Assembly (NCBI RefSeq): GCF_000424445.1
Contig: NZ_AUJX01000035.1
Location: forward strand, 1 to 45,437
Direction of reading: 5' to 3'
Length of the DNA: 45,437 bases
Source: Oribacterium sp. NK2B42
GTDB lineage: Bacteria > Bacillota > Clostridia > Lachnospirales > Lachnospiraceae
A model generated the notes under the pieces. The model saw only the letters and a program-made list of their open reading frames with translations, had not been told where the DNA came from and made no database searches. Positions 1 to 9,511 of the stretch are shown one piece after another. Within the stretch, counting starts at the first letter, position 1. The number at the start of each line of letters is the position of its first letter. A program made the translations under genes and the position numbers.

Positions 1-29
1 CTATGATTTTTTCTTCCTGTTTTCCCATG
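1..29 (-). CDS. Start of an unidentified gene, cut by the left edge
   Basis: On the minus strand an ATG at 27-29 opens a frame reading MGKQEEKII that runs off the window. An AGGAG sits 8 bases before the ATG, which supports a real start. Nine codons are too few to name the protein. Its promoter should lie within 30-230. Confidence 0.45.
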
Positions 30-232
30 ACTGTTTCTCCTGAAAAAAGTATAGCAAAAAGCTCGATTTTACGCGAATTTCAAGGATTTGACATTCCGTC
101 AAAATGACATGTGTATAAGCTTATGATTCGTCAGAAACCGAAAAAAATCGGACATGGATTTCCACATTTTCTGACATATGTACCAGAATAAACCGCGAAT
201 TGTGGATTACACAGATGATATAGGAGTTAATT
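30..232. other. Gene-free stretch upstream of the edge gene
   Basis: No convincing ORF was seen. It should hold the promoter of the minus-strand gene at the left edge. The stretch is AT-rich, but no clean -35/-10 pair at good spacing could be picked by eye. Confidence 0.4.
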
Positions 233-272
233 TAAAAAATCCGAGAGGCTGTCCACAACAGCGTCTCGGATC
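233..272 (-). terminator. Rho-independent terminator of the signalling operon
   Basis: Read on the minus strand, an ATCCGAGA arm pairs with TCTCGGAT. An additional GCTGT/ACAGC inner stem and a TTTTTT run follow. It lies about 145 bases after the stop of the degenerate HD-GYP gene and is the natural end of that operon. Confidence 0.75.
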
Positions 273-330
273 CTTTGAAAAATATATTTTTAAATTCAGC
301 GTTTTTAACAATATGAAATAGTAGGGGTGT

Positions 331-381
331 GAACAGTAACTTATTTTCGCAGCGAACAAGGCATCCTGGCTTAACTGTTAC
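331..381. repeat. AACAGTT-bounded intergenic repeat, hairpin-core variant (copy F)
   Basis: A 25-base core at 340-364 matches 24 of 25 bases at 16944-16968. The right end carries GGCTTAACTGTTA, the complement of the AACAGTT end seen in the palindromes at 35019-35116 and 42456-42554. The left end is degenerate (GAACAGT). It lies between the operon terminator and the HD-GYP stop codon. Confidence 0.55.
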
Positions 382-416
382 GGACTAAATCATCTGAAGC
401 CGCCTGTCTCAGCTGT

Positions 417-2843
417 TTACTGTATCCTGATATCCGTGATGGCCACCTGATTTCCGGTGATGGCGGCGTAAATCTTCTTTGCCCCATCCTGAACCCTGGT
501 GGTATTCTCGATGAAGATGCCCAGATTCTCGGAATTCAGTATTATGCGATTCCCCTTACGCAGGAAAACCACCTCATATTCCACACCATCCTTGTTGAGA
601 CGCTTCCAGTCCTCCCAGGAAGTAAACGCCTCGGTCTTTTTCATGGTAAACTTGTTCTCGGCATACTCATTGCTGTTCTCATTTTCACCATTCAGCTTGA
701 TGAGAGCATACTCATGATACCCCATTCCCTTAACCTTCCTGTCGTCAGACGAGAAAATAACGATGTAGGGGCAGTCCCACACAAGGCTTGCTGACGGAAG
801 AGTCATTGAATGGAATTTTAGCTGTGTCCAGTCCTTGATCTCGATAGCTTCGGTTGAAGCTGTTCTGTCTCGATCCACCTGTACATTCGGAATATCCGAT
901 GTCAGTCTTTCAATATAACTGATTTCTTCAGCGATACGTGGAATTTCACCCTTTTGTACTGCTTTTTCTGTCTGTTCAGTTTCAATATCATATATACGGC
1001 AATTTTCTCCGGTAAGGGCAAGGAATGCGGATTTTGACTTATTGGGTAAAGCAATGACAGCATCAACTGTTTTTTTCGCACTTAGGAGCTGAAGCTTTAT
1101 ATGATCCTCATATCTTCCCATAACAATTTCAAAATAATGTTCATGATCCTCTTTTTTGACTAAAGCTTTATCTTCTTTGTCATCATATACAACATTATCT
1201 TCTTTATGTGTACGGCTATATACAAAAGTATTTTCTGTGACCTTAACTTCTGTATTCCTTGCTCCCGTTGATATGATATGACCATCAAACCACAGCTCTC
1301 CGTACTCAGAATAGTTATAAGCCTCAATGGATTTTGCATTACCATGAACATGTCGGTCAAAAGACTCAAAAAGAATTATGGATGGTATTGCCGGGCCTGT
1401 TTCCTGTTCCCACGCCTTGCACTTAAATCTTACCTTACATATATTGTTTAATATCGGGACACCGATGGTGAACTGATCCCTGTATTTCCTGCATTCTATT
1501 TCCTTTTGTATGGCTGTCTCTGTTCCATCCAATATCTCTTTGCTGTCAGAATCAATTATCTGTATCATGATACCGGCAAACTGAGGATCAAACTGTCCGC
1601 CTGACTCATTAAAAAGCTCCTCCCTGACTATCTGCATAGGAAGTGGTCCCCTGAATCTTTTTTTAGTAACCATGGCATCATAGGAATTCGCAACCGAGAT
1701 GATCCTGGATATCTCAGGTATCAGATCCCCTGACAAGCCTTCAGGGTAACCTTTTCCGTCAAATCTTTCATAACTGTACCGGGCACTTTGGCTAAGATAT
1801 GGATACTCGGTTATACTTGACAGTATTTCCCAACTCATCAGAGGTTTTTTCTTTACTATCTCATATTCCTCTTCTGTCAGGTCATCAGTCTTACCTATAA
1901 GACTGTCAGGCAAGCCCACCATACCGATATCATGAAGCAATGCCGCATAATAAATCTTTTCACATTCCTCTTCATTTTTTCCGCTCAGGCTGCCGATACG
2001 TCTTGCTATATTCGCAACTCTTGAAGCATGCCCCTGAAGAAAAGGATCTTTTTTCTCAATAGCGGCAACAAATGCCGTTGCAGTCTGATCAAACATCCTC
2101 TTCATGCTCATCTTTTCTTCATGAAGGATTTCCATTTCAAGCTTGTGGGCTCTGTCCAGAGTTTCATTCATATCGATAAGCACGCAAATATATATGATCA
2201 CCACCATTCCCGCCAGGCTGATATTAATGATGGATATGCCATATACAAAATACTGTATAATGCTTGCAGCTATCGGAAGGATCGTAAATATCAAGAGTGG
2301 GATGATGATCTTTTTTCGAAGCCGGTGGTATAGTCTGCTGACTACCATGAGCTGAATTGCTGCGATCAGAATTGGTACGCAATAGGATATTACAAATCCC
2401 GGAGACCTGACATAATGATTGGTTTCATCAAAGGTATAATACAATCCGGTAAACTGCGAAATGATGATCAGGAGCTCTCCTACCAGAGAAAGCTCGTCAT
2501 TTACATACAGAAGCTTCGGGACTTTATTTAATCCGACATCGTGTATGCATATATCCTTTATATATTGATTCACCGAAAACAGCACGGCTATGATCATACT
2601 GAAAACCAGAAAATTGGAGATCCTGGTCATAAAGAAGCCGAAGGGATCTGCCTGGCTGCGATAAATATAAGCATATCTGTCAGCAAACAACAGCACCATT
2701 GCTGAAAGCTCCATACCGATCATGGAAGCTTTTCTCCTGAAGCTGACAGATCTTGAGACAAGACTGAAGAAAGCAGTCATTCCGCATATGCTTCCCAGAA
2801 TGAGCATTATATTTAGTTGGTGTAATGCTAAAAATTCGATCAT
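417..2843 (-). CDS. Membrane protein with degenerate HD-GYP domain and beta-rich C-terminus
   Basis: The 808-residue protein starts at the ATG preceded by AGGTG; an ATG 29 codons upstream lacks a ribosome binding site. Residues about 5-225 hold seven or eight hydrophobic segments, followed by a short helical linker and an HD-GYP domain at about 250-430. The HD pair (HDIG, 304-305), the first His (272), GYP (365-367) and a late Asp (389) are kept. The His of the HPxxG motif is Lys, and the HH of HHERxDGKGYP is Ser-Tyr. HD-GYP proteins hydrolyse c-di-GMP through a metal centre using these His residues, so this copy is probably inactive and may be a receptor or scaffold. About 370 residues follow, rich in beta strands; the last 80 resemble a lectin or carbohydrate-binding fold. 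It is the last gene of the operon with the hybrid kinase and the intact HD-GYP protein. Confidence 0.82.
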   Translation of the reverse strand: MIEFLALHQLNIMLILGSICGMTAFFSLVSRSVSFRRKASMIGMELSAMVLLFADRYAYIYRSQADPFGFFMTRISNFLVFSMIIAVLFSVNQYIKDICIHDVGLNKVPKLLYVNDELSLVGELLIIISQFTGLYYTFDETNHYVRSPGFVISYCVPILIAAIQLMVVSRLYHRLRKKIIIPLLIFTILPIAASIIQYFVYGISIINISLAGMVVIIYICVLIDMNETLDRAHKLEMEILHEEKMSMKRMFDQTATAFVAAIEKKDPFLQGHASRVANIARRIGSLSGKNEEECEKIYYAALLHDIGMVGLPDSLIGKTDDLTEEEYEIVKKKPLMSWEILSSITEYPYLSQSARYSYERFDGKGYPEGLSGDLIPEISRIISVANSYDAMVTKKRFRGPLPMQIVREELFNESGGQFDPQFAGIMIQIIDSDSKEILDGTETAIQKEIECRKYRDQFTIGVPILNNICKVRFKCKAWEQETGPAIPSIILFESFDRHVHGNAKSIEAYNYSEYGELWFDGHIISTGARNTEVKVTENTFVYSRTHKEDNVVYDDKEDKALVKKEDHEHYFEIVMGRYEDHIKLQLLSAKKTVDAVIALPNKSKSAFLALTGENCRIYDIETEQTEKAVQKGEIPRIAEEISYIERLTSDIPNVQVDRDRTASTEAIEIKDWTQLKFHSMTLPSASLVWDCPYIVIFSSDDRKVKGMGYHEYALIKLNGENENSNEYAENKFTMKKTEAFTSWEDWKRLNKDGVEYEVVFLRKGNRIILNSENLGIFIENTTRVQDGAKKIYAAITGNQVAITDIRIQ

Positions 2844-2890
2844 GTAACACCTGCCATCAGCTTCACTTTGAAAGTGTAAAGAAATCCCAT
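2840..2890 (-). CDS. Possible 16-codon leader peptide overlapping the next start
   Basis: A GGAAGG seven bases before an ATG opens a frame encoding MGFLYTFKVKLMAGVT. Its TGA overlaps the ATG of the degenerate HD-GYP gene (ATGA). The signal is better than that of the downstream gene, so it may couple translation into that gene. No family is recognised; a chance ORF remains possible. Confidence 0.35.
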   Translation of the reverse strand: MGFLYTFKVKLMAGVT

Positions 2891-2953
2891 AAAAAATCCT
2901 TCCCTTTAGAAGCATTGAAAAAAACACCATTTATGTATTATAAAGATCATGGC

Positions 2954-5900
2954 TTACCGGCAGAACATCTCTTCCATTCCATCCCAGTCCAGTTTTTTCA
3001 GCATCCCCGCAAGTTCTCTGAGCTTTTCAGCATCTGTATCCGGCAGCTTATACTTACTGAGCTGCTCGACTATCATTTCCACCGAATCATAATCCATCTG
3101 CGGAATAATTTCCTTCAGCGCTTCATAAGCATCACGGAGTTCTTCCTCCGGAACAGGCTCCATACTGCTGTCAGACTGCTTTGCTTCAATTCTCTGAAGC
3201 TTCCCTTTAAATGTTTCATATTCCGAAAGAAGCATGTCTGTATGGGCTTCAATATGTTCTAAGTCCTCCTCATCACCGGCCGCTTCCAGTCTGGCTGCAA
3301 GCTGGCTCAGAGCCAGGGCTCCGATTATCCTTGCCGAGCTCTTCAAAGCATGTACCTTGATGGTGTAAAGTCTTATATTCCGGCTTTCAAAGGCATCCTT
3401 GATGACTTTTGAGTTTTCGTCAATGGTTTCATAGAATAATTTGAGAGCAAAAATATAGTTGCTGATTCCACCTGAGTTTTTGATACCCTCCTCCGCATCT
3501 ATTCCATCTGTTCCATATATCCACATCATATTATCAGGCATGGATACAGGTTCATCAACGGTTTCCGTATCCGTCGGTTTTTGCATCATCTCATCCGGCA
3601 GATGCTTCATGATGGTTTTTTCCAGAACAAGGCTGTCTACAGGCTTGCTAAGTCTTCCGTTAAAGCCTCTGGAGATATAATATTCCTCAGTCAGGGCAGC
3701 ATTTGCAGTAAGGACATACACAGGAAGCTCAGGATAGTCTTCCCTTATCTTCTCTACAGTTTCTATGCCGTCCATTCCGGGCATCATATGATCCAGCAGG
3801 ACGATATTGAATTTTGTTTCCTTAAGCTTTTCAAGACACTCTTCACCGCTTGTTGCAGTTGTAACAAATATCTTTGTAGGCTTCAGAAGACCTTTTATGA
3901 CACTCAGGTTCATTGGTGTATCATCAACCACCAGCACATCCGCATCAGGAGCAATGAACTGCGGAACGTAAGCTCCCCTGATGGAGGTATCATCATGCTC
4001 AAGGAATACCCCCATGGGGGCAGCATCCAGAATCTTCTGAGTGACTGTGAAGATAAATTCAGAACCTTTTCCGTAAGTACTTTTACATACCAGGGTTCCG
4101 TTCATCAGCTCCGCAAATCTTTTCGAGATATCAAGTCCGAGACCGGTTCCCATGATATTGATGTTCTTATCCTGATCCAGACGCTCATAGGCCGTAAAAA
4201 GTCTGTCCTGATCCTCGGGCTTTATTCCTATTCCGGTATCTTTAACAGAAAAAACAATTTTACATATATCATCCTTCCGTTCATTCATTGATACCTGTAG
4301 GATAAATCCCCCTTTTTCTGTATACTTGACTGCATTTGTAAGAAGATTCAATATTATTTCCTTGATCTTCCCGCTATCTCCCAAAAGCTGTTTCGGCAAG
4401 ATTTCATCAACCACAACATCAAAGGTAAGCTCTTTTTCGGTACTTCTCACCTTGATCATGGAGACAACGGATCTAAGAAGCTCCTGCAAATCATAGGACT
4501 GTTCTGAGACCTGCATCTTTCCTGATTCCACTCTGGAGATATCGAGGAAATCATTAATGATACTAAGAAGTGATTCCGAAGCATTTCTGATATCCATGGC
4601 GTAATTCATAATGGACATAAAATATCCCATGGGAACACCCTTTGCATCTTCTCTTAATATCATTTCATCCATTCCCATGATGGTATTTATGGGAGTCCGA
4701 AGCTCATGTGTAATATTGGCAAGAAACCTCGTCTTTGCACTATTGGCACGCTCAGCCTCATCCTTTGCATGCCGTATCTCCTCATACTGTCTGCGAATGA
4801 TGGTCGTATTCATGGTATGCCAAACCACAAGTCCCATAAGTATTGCCGCAAGGAGAATCAGGAGAAGCTTAGTGATGAGCAGCTCTCCTATCCTCGGTAT
4901 CTTATTAATCTTATATGTGTTCTCCGAAATCAGCGTCCTTCTGTCATTTTTGTATATCTCGATATGAAGCTCATAAACACCATAGGGAAGATTGGTATAC
5001 TCCAGGGTACTAAGCTTACTTCTCTCTTCAAAAACACCTTCATCAGATACTCCGTCAAGATATATATGTACCGGAGGATCAGAAACGGAATAATCAAAAA
5101 TATCCGGAACTATCTTTACCCTGCTTACATCCGAGGGTATGGTAAAATGCTTTTCATCATCAGGATATATTTTAGACCCGTCACAATCTATATATTCCAG
5201 CTTAGTCTTTATATATGAACTGCCGGCGTAAATATCTTTAACATTGGTTTTTATGACTCCCTGCCTTCCCGCAATGAACATTTCCCCGTTTTCGTTCATG
5301 GCACTGAAGGAATTTCCGGTGATGGCATATGGAAGTCCGTTATTAACGGTATATAGATCATAATGATCTACAGCATCTGACAGCATTTCCCTGTCCTTGA
5401 CAACGTAAAGCCCCAAAGAGGAGAGGATCCAAAGCTTATCATCCTCGTCAAAATATATGTCATAATTGTTGCTATAGGGGAATCCCGAAACCTGTTTCAG
5501 GCTTCCATTCCTGAAATACTGAATAGAGTTTGAGGTTATTGCCCAGACAACATCCCTTACGGGATCATTCTTTACTCTGAGAACAACATCACTCGTGAGA
5601 CCATCCTCGCGGCTTATCCTGGCAACCTGATCACCTTCAGCGATATATAGCCCTCCGCCGTCGGTACCCATATATATTTTACCGTCAGTACCCTGAGCAA
5701 CGGTCAGGATGGTGGAGTTTGACATGCCATCCTTATGACTATAGGTCCTGATGACCTTTCCGTTCTTTATGACTGCGAGACCTTCGTTTGTACCCACAAG
5801 CATGCTGCCATCATCAGCCTCAGCTGTACATCTTATCTCATCAGAAGGCAGTCCGTCCTTTCCGGTATATCTGGTTATCTGGCCATCAACTGACCTTTTT

Positions 5901-7189
5901 ACAAGTCCCACACCGTTAGTATATACAGATACCCAGATGTTCCCGCCGGAATCCTTTGTGATGCACCTTATCCTGTTATTTTTCAGGAAATTGCATAACT
6001 CATCATCTATGGGCTCCCCATTCATATTGAGGACTGTGTATCCCGAGTCGGAACCGATATGTATACTGTCTCCTGTCAGACACACTGCGTTAACAACATC
6101 TTTATTTATACCTGCTGCTTCGGTCAGGTCGATAAAATTGTTTGAAACAAGCTTCATGACGCCCTGTTTAGAAGAGGCGAACCATAAATTCCCCTGATAA
6201 TCAGAAATCATCCTCTCAATGCCGCTGTTAAGCTTTATATCAGAAAGTATATGTAATTTGTCTGATTCATCAAGATAGCCCACTGTATCCGAGGACATCA
6301 CAAAAACCCTGCCGCAGCTGTAGCTCAGCCATTCAACATTCTTTATCGGCGCTATGGAGATCCTTTTCATATCCATTGAGACAGCGCCAAAATCCCCATA
6401 GTAAATCTCTTTGCTGTCGGTGCTCATATAGAATTTGCCGTTACTTTCCGGATCATGGATTATCGAAGATATTTTTTTTATCCCCAGCTCATTGCTGCCA
6501 TGTATCTCAGAAAAGGCACCGTTTTTTATAAGAAAAATGTCTCCCTCTGAGGTAAGTCCGTACACCCTGCCATCCGGGGTTTTCCCAAGTCTCATTATGC
6601 GATGACCATCTACCCTGCTGTCAGAAAGCTGAAGTATTTCTCCCGAAACAGTTATATAAGCCATTCCGGAGATAGTCCCTATGTAAATATTACCTTTACC
6701 ATCCTCGCATATAGCACGGATCGATGAAGAAGGAAGTCCTTCTTCATATGTATAGTGGATCCTTTTTTCTCCTTCTATCAGAATCACTCCATTATCATTT
6801 GTGCCTACCCATATCCTCCCTTTACTGTCTTCATATATATCTCTTGCACTTGTAAGGCCGTCAGTTGAATCAAGTCTTTCAAATTTTGAACCGTTGTAAC
6901 AAATAACTCCGCTGTAGCCGCCTATAAAGATATGTCCGTCTGACCCACTGCAGATACACATGGCATCGGAGGTGGGCAGCCCGTTTTGAGCATCATATAT
7001 CTCGGTGGTATATGACATTCCGCTTATCTGTCCTGTTGCGGCATAACCTCCCCCTGTCCTTTCCTGTTCTGCCTCTGATGTGCCGGTGTACTGATCTGCG
7101 GCAACAGCATCCACAGCCCCAAAAACCGAAAAAACCATACACATGACAGTTATCAGCATGATCAGTTTTTTATAAGCTCGATACATCAT
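2954..7189 (-). CDS. Hybrid sensor histidine kinase with periplasmic-type propeller, REC and Hpt
   Basis: A protein of about 1411 residues. A signal/anchor segment (about 10-30) is followed by many propeller repeats (GLP/GLTS ... IWVGT style) up to about 660, a Y_Y_Y-like beta domain (about 690-770), a membrane segment near 785, then HisKA (HELRTPINT), the ATPase with N box (NLLTNAVKYT), DTGIGI and GTGLGL. A receiver follows with DD, LLDHMMPGMDG and SKP, then an Hpt with HALKSSA. All phosphorelay residues are present, so the outside sensor should feed a His-Asp-His relay. No DNA-binding domain and no partner regulator is in the window. The start is ATG at 7189 (AGGAG 11 bases upstream), or the adjacent ATG at 7186; a TTG at 7198 is too close to the AGGAG. 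The gene begins 18 bases after the stop of the HD-GYP gene. Confidence 0.9.
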   Translation of the reverse strand: MMYRAYKKLIMLITVMCMVFSVFGAVDAVAADQYTGTSEAEQERTGGGYAATGQISGMSYTTEIYDAQNGLPTSDAMCICSGSDGHIFIGGYSGVICYNGSKFERLDSTDGLTSARDIYEDSKGRIWVGTNDNGVILIEGEKRIHYTYEEGLPSSSIRAICEDGKGNIYIGTISGMAYITVSGEILQLSDSRVDGHRIMRLGKTPDGRVYGLTSEGDIFLIKNGAFSEIHGSNELGIKKISSIIHDPESNGKFYMSTDSKEIYYGDFGAVSMDMKRISIAPIKNVEWLSYSCGRVFVMSSDTVGYLDESDKLHILSDIKLNSGIERMISDYQGNLWFASSKQGVMKLVSNNFIDLTEAAGINKDVVNAVCLTGDSIHIGSDSGYTVLNMNGEPIDDELCNFLKNNRIRCITKDSGGNIWVSVYTNGVGLVKRSVDGQITRYTGKDGLPSDEIRCTAEADDGSMLVGTNEGLAVIKNGKVIRTYSHKDGMSNSTILTVAQGTDGKIYMGTDGGGLYIAEGDQVARISREDGLTSDVVLRVKNDPVRDVVWAITSNSIQYFRNGSLKQVSGFPYSNNYDIYFDEDDKLWILSSLGLYVVKDREMLSDAVDHYDLYTVNNGLPYAITGNSFSAMNENGEMFIAGRQGVIKTNVKDIYAGSSYIKTKLEYIDCDGSKIYPDDEKHFTIPSDVSRVKIVPDIFDYSVSDPPVHIYLDGVSDEGVFEERSKLSTLEYTNLPYGVYELHIEIYKNDRRTLISENTYKINKIPRIGELLITKLLLILLAAILMGLVVWHTMNTTIIRRQYEEIRHAKDEAERANSAKTRFLANITHELRTPINTIMGMDEMILREDAKGVPMGYFMSIMNYAMDIRNASESLLSIINDFLDISRVESGKMQVSEQSYDLQELLRSVVSMIKVRSTEKELTFDVVVDEILPKQLLGDSGKIKEIILNLLTNAVKYTEKGGFILQVSMNERKDDICKIVFSVKDTGIGIKPEDQDRLFTAYERLDQDKNINIMGTGLGLDISKRFAELMNGTLVCKSTYGKGSEFIFTVTQKILDAAPMGVFLEHDDTSIRGAYVPQFIAPDADVLVVDDTPMNLSVIKGLLKPTKIFVTTATSGEECLEKLKETKFNIVLLDHMMPGMDGIETVEKIREDYPELPVYVLTANAALTEEYYISRGFNGRLSKPVDSLVLEKTIMKHLPDEMMQKPTDTETVDEPVSMPDNMMWIYGTDGIDAEEGIKNSGGISNYIFALKLFYETIDENSKVIKDAFESRNIRLYTIKVHALKSSARIIGALALSQLAARLEAAGDEEDLEHIEAHTDMLLSEYETFKGKLQRIEAKQSDSSMEPVPEEELRDAYEALKEIIPQMDYDSVEMIVEQLSKYKLPDTDAEKLRELAGMLKKLDWDGMEEMFCR

Positions 7190-7207
7190 AAGTTCCAATA
7201 CTCCTAC

Positions 7208-9346
7208 TTATTCTGTCTTGTTATACTTTCTAAGTATCACCTTGACTTCCGGAAGCGCCTCAAAAAAAACCTCTACACATTTTGGATCAAATTGCTTTCC
7301 TGACCCATCCTTAAGTATCTCCAGCGCTTCATCAATGGGAAACGCAGGTTTATATACTCTGGGGGAGGTAAGTGCGTCAAAAACATCCGCAACTGCCATT
7401 ATCCTAGCCGAAAGTGGTATCACCTCACCATGCAGCCCCTCAGGATACCCTTTTCCATCCCATCTCTCATGATGATATGATGCCATATTACGTGCTTCCT
7501 TTAAATAGTTTTCACCATTTACAGTGCTTATGGCATTTTCGATTATCTTCTTACCGTGAATAGTATGGGTCTTCATTATCTCAAATTCTTCAGGTGTCAG
7601 TTTTCCCGGCTTGTTAAGTACATTGTCAGGTATATTGATCTTTCCGACATCATGCAGGGGGGCACTTCTGACAACATCTGAGACGAACTTAGGAGTGATC
7701 TTTTCCGGATAATAGCCTTTTTTTACAAGACCCTCAACAATTATCTTTACATAGGCCGCTGTTTTCTGAATGTGTGCTCCCGTATCGGAATCACGGTTTT
7801 CGACCATATCCGCCATGGTTATGATAAGACCATCCTGCATCATGGCAGTCGATTCTGACAAGCGTCTCAGCCTTCTCATCTGTTCAGCCTGATTCAGCGT
7901 CAGCTCACAAACAGATGTATACAGCTTCTCAACCTCATCCCCCGTATGTATATCCAGTTTTCTCAGAACCCTTATATTCCTGTCCAGGGTTTCCTGGTCA
8001 TATCCGGAATTCGAAAAGCTGTCTACGCACTTGGCAAGACTGCTTATAGGGTAAGAAGTATACATGTCTGTAACAGAGAGTCCGTAAACAAGTATCACCA
8101 GTAAGAATCCGGAAAGAATGATGGCGACCCTCAGCAAAAATGTCCTGACATACATCGCCATGTAATCAAGACTTACATCAGCACCCACATAGCAGACACA
8201 GTTGCCTTCCTTATCTTTGACCGGATGGTAAACTGTCATAAGCCATTTACCAAAACTGTTGTTTTCTATGGGACTGATCTCCTTTCCCTGAAGAAGATCC
8301 GGCAAATAGGGATAAAATGCTTCTTCAATAGGGCTGAAATCACCAGGCTCATAGTGTATGGCTTCATTTTCCGTAGCAAGATCGAAAATGAATACACATC
8401 CCTCTTCCTCAACTTTAAGAACATACAGATACTCAACCCCGGAGGCATTGCTGCGGATTTTGTAAAGCAGCTCTTCCGTCTCATCGTATCCCTCGGCATT
8501 TCTGCCCTTTCTGATATAATCCTCAACTCTGTCAGGATCTATAACAGAAGCGGCAAATAAAACAGCATTATGTGCATTATTTGTCCTTTCCCTTATTTCG
8601 TTTTCAAAGAACAGGCTTCCTCCTATCCACCCCATGATGGCGCATAAAATAACGGAAATACTTATCAGAACAGATATCATCCTGATCCTGGAGGATTTTT
8701 TAAGATCCTTTTCCCATTCCTTTATTTCATTAAGCTCTATCTTTGTAAGCGGTCTCTGTTTCCATATACCCTTACGGATAGCTGTCTTTTTTTCATCCGG
8801 AATGAAACGAAGCAAAAATGATACAGTGAATACAGATATTATCTTATCGAGGATATTGAAAAATATGTTTATGATAAAATATGCCAAAGTAAATGATATT
8901 TGCAATGATTTCGAAAGAGCTTCCGTGAAAACATTCATGGACAGGCTCAGGCTTTTTCCGAGTATTATCATACTCACAAAGGTTCCTAAGGTTCCGCAAA
9001 GGATTCCGGCAGCGATGCCAAGTCGTAAAAGCTCCCCCGGCTTTTGAAAACTGTACTTCTTTATAAAGTAATCTGTATAAATCGCAACAAGGACGTTTAT
9101 AAAAGCGAAATACAGAGTACCGTCCATGTAAAAATTACTTATGATATTTGTGACAAAAGCAGTCAAAACACCCGGGAATACGCCTCCCAGTACAACTGCC
9201 CAAATGCTTCCAATGGTGTCAAAATATAAAGGCAATCCAAATTTTGCCACCAGAAAAGACATGCCGACATTGATGGCTACACCTATGATCACCACCATGA
9301 CACGTTCATGAAATTCCTGTTTTATCTTATTTGATCTTAAATTCAT
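7208..9346 (-). CDS. Membrane c-di-GMP phosphodiesterase, intact HD-GYP
   Basis: The 712-residue protein has about five or six N-terminal membrane helices (15-190) whose Gly-rich pattern recalls ECF-transporter S-type domains. Another helix (about 225-245), an outside Cache-like sensor (about 250-400), a helix near 410-430, a short linker and an HD-GYP domain (about 510-700) follow. The catalytic set is complete: HDVGK, HTIHG, YHHERWDGKGYP and ADVFDAL. The expected activity is hydrolysis of c-di-GMP at the inner membrane face under control of the outside sensor. It is the first gene of the three-gene operon; the hybrid kinase follows at once. A GGAG lies 12 bases before the ATG. The ligand is unknown. 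Confidence 0.88.
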   Translation of the reverse strand: MNLRSNKIKQEFHERVMVVIIGVAINVGMSFLVAKFGLPLYFDTIGSIWAVVLGGVFPGVLTAFVTNIISNFYMDGTLYFAFINVLVAIYTDYFIKKYSFQKPGELLRLGIAAGILCGTLGTFVSMIILGKSLSLSMNVFTEALSKSLQISFTLAYFIINIFFNILDKIISVFTVSFLLRFIPDEKKTAIRKGIWKQRPLTKIELNEIKEWEKDLKKSSRIRMISVLISISVILCAIMGWIGGSLFFENEIRERTNNAHNAVLFAASVIDPDRVEDYIRKGRNAEGYDETEELLYKIRSNASGVEYLYVLKVEEEGCVFIFDLATENEAIHYEPGDFSPIEEAFYPYLPDLLQGKEISPIENNSFGKWLMTVYHPVKDKEGNCVCYVGADVSLDYMAMYVRTFLLRVAIILSGFLLVILVYGLSVTDMYTSYPISSLAKCVDSFSNSGYDQETLDRNIRVLRKLDIHTGDEVEKLYTSVCELTLNQAEQMRRLRRLSESTAMMQDGLIITMADMVENRDSDTGAHIQKTAAYVKIIVEGLVKKGYYPEKITPKFVSDVVRSAPLHDVGKINIPDNVLNKPGKLTPEEFEIMKTHTIHGKKIIENAISTVNGENYLKEARNMASYHHERWDGKGYPEGLHGEVIPLSARIMAVADVFDALTSPRVYKPAFPIDEALEILKDGSGKQFDPKCVEVFFEALPEVKVILRKYNKTE

Positions 9347-9415
9347 AATTCGGCCTGCTCCAATATCCTACACTTCTTTATTTCGACATTTTTTTACAAA
9401 TATATATATTTTTAT

Positions 9416-9466
9416 AAAAAAAAACTGATATCAGTTAAATCCTTAAAAGGATCAACCAATATCAGT
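9416..9466 (-). terminator. Terminator downstream of the 238-residue unknown gene
   Basis: On the minus strand ACTGATAT pairs with ATATCAGT, with an inner ATCCTT/AAGGAT stem, then a run of eight or nine T. It isolates the signalling operon from the gene at 9512-10228. Confidence 0.7.
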
Positions 9467-9511
9467 CAGAACTTAAATTCTGTTTTATGACGGCTTATAT
9501 AAGACAACATG

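Noticed and set aside
2844-2930. Longer start for the degenerate HD-GYP protein
   Set aside because: The upstream ATG lacks a ribosome binding site; the inner ATG has AGGTG and starts at the first membrane helix.
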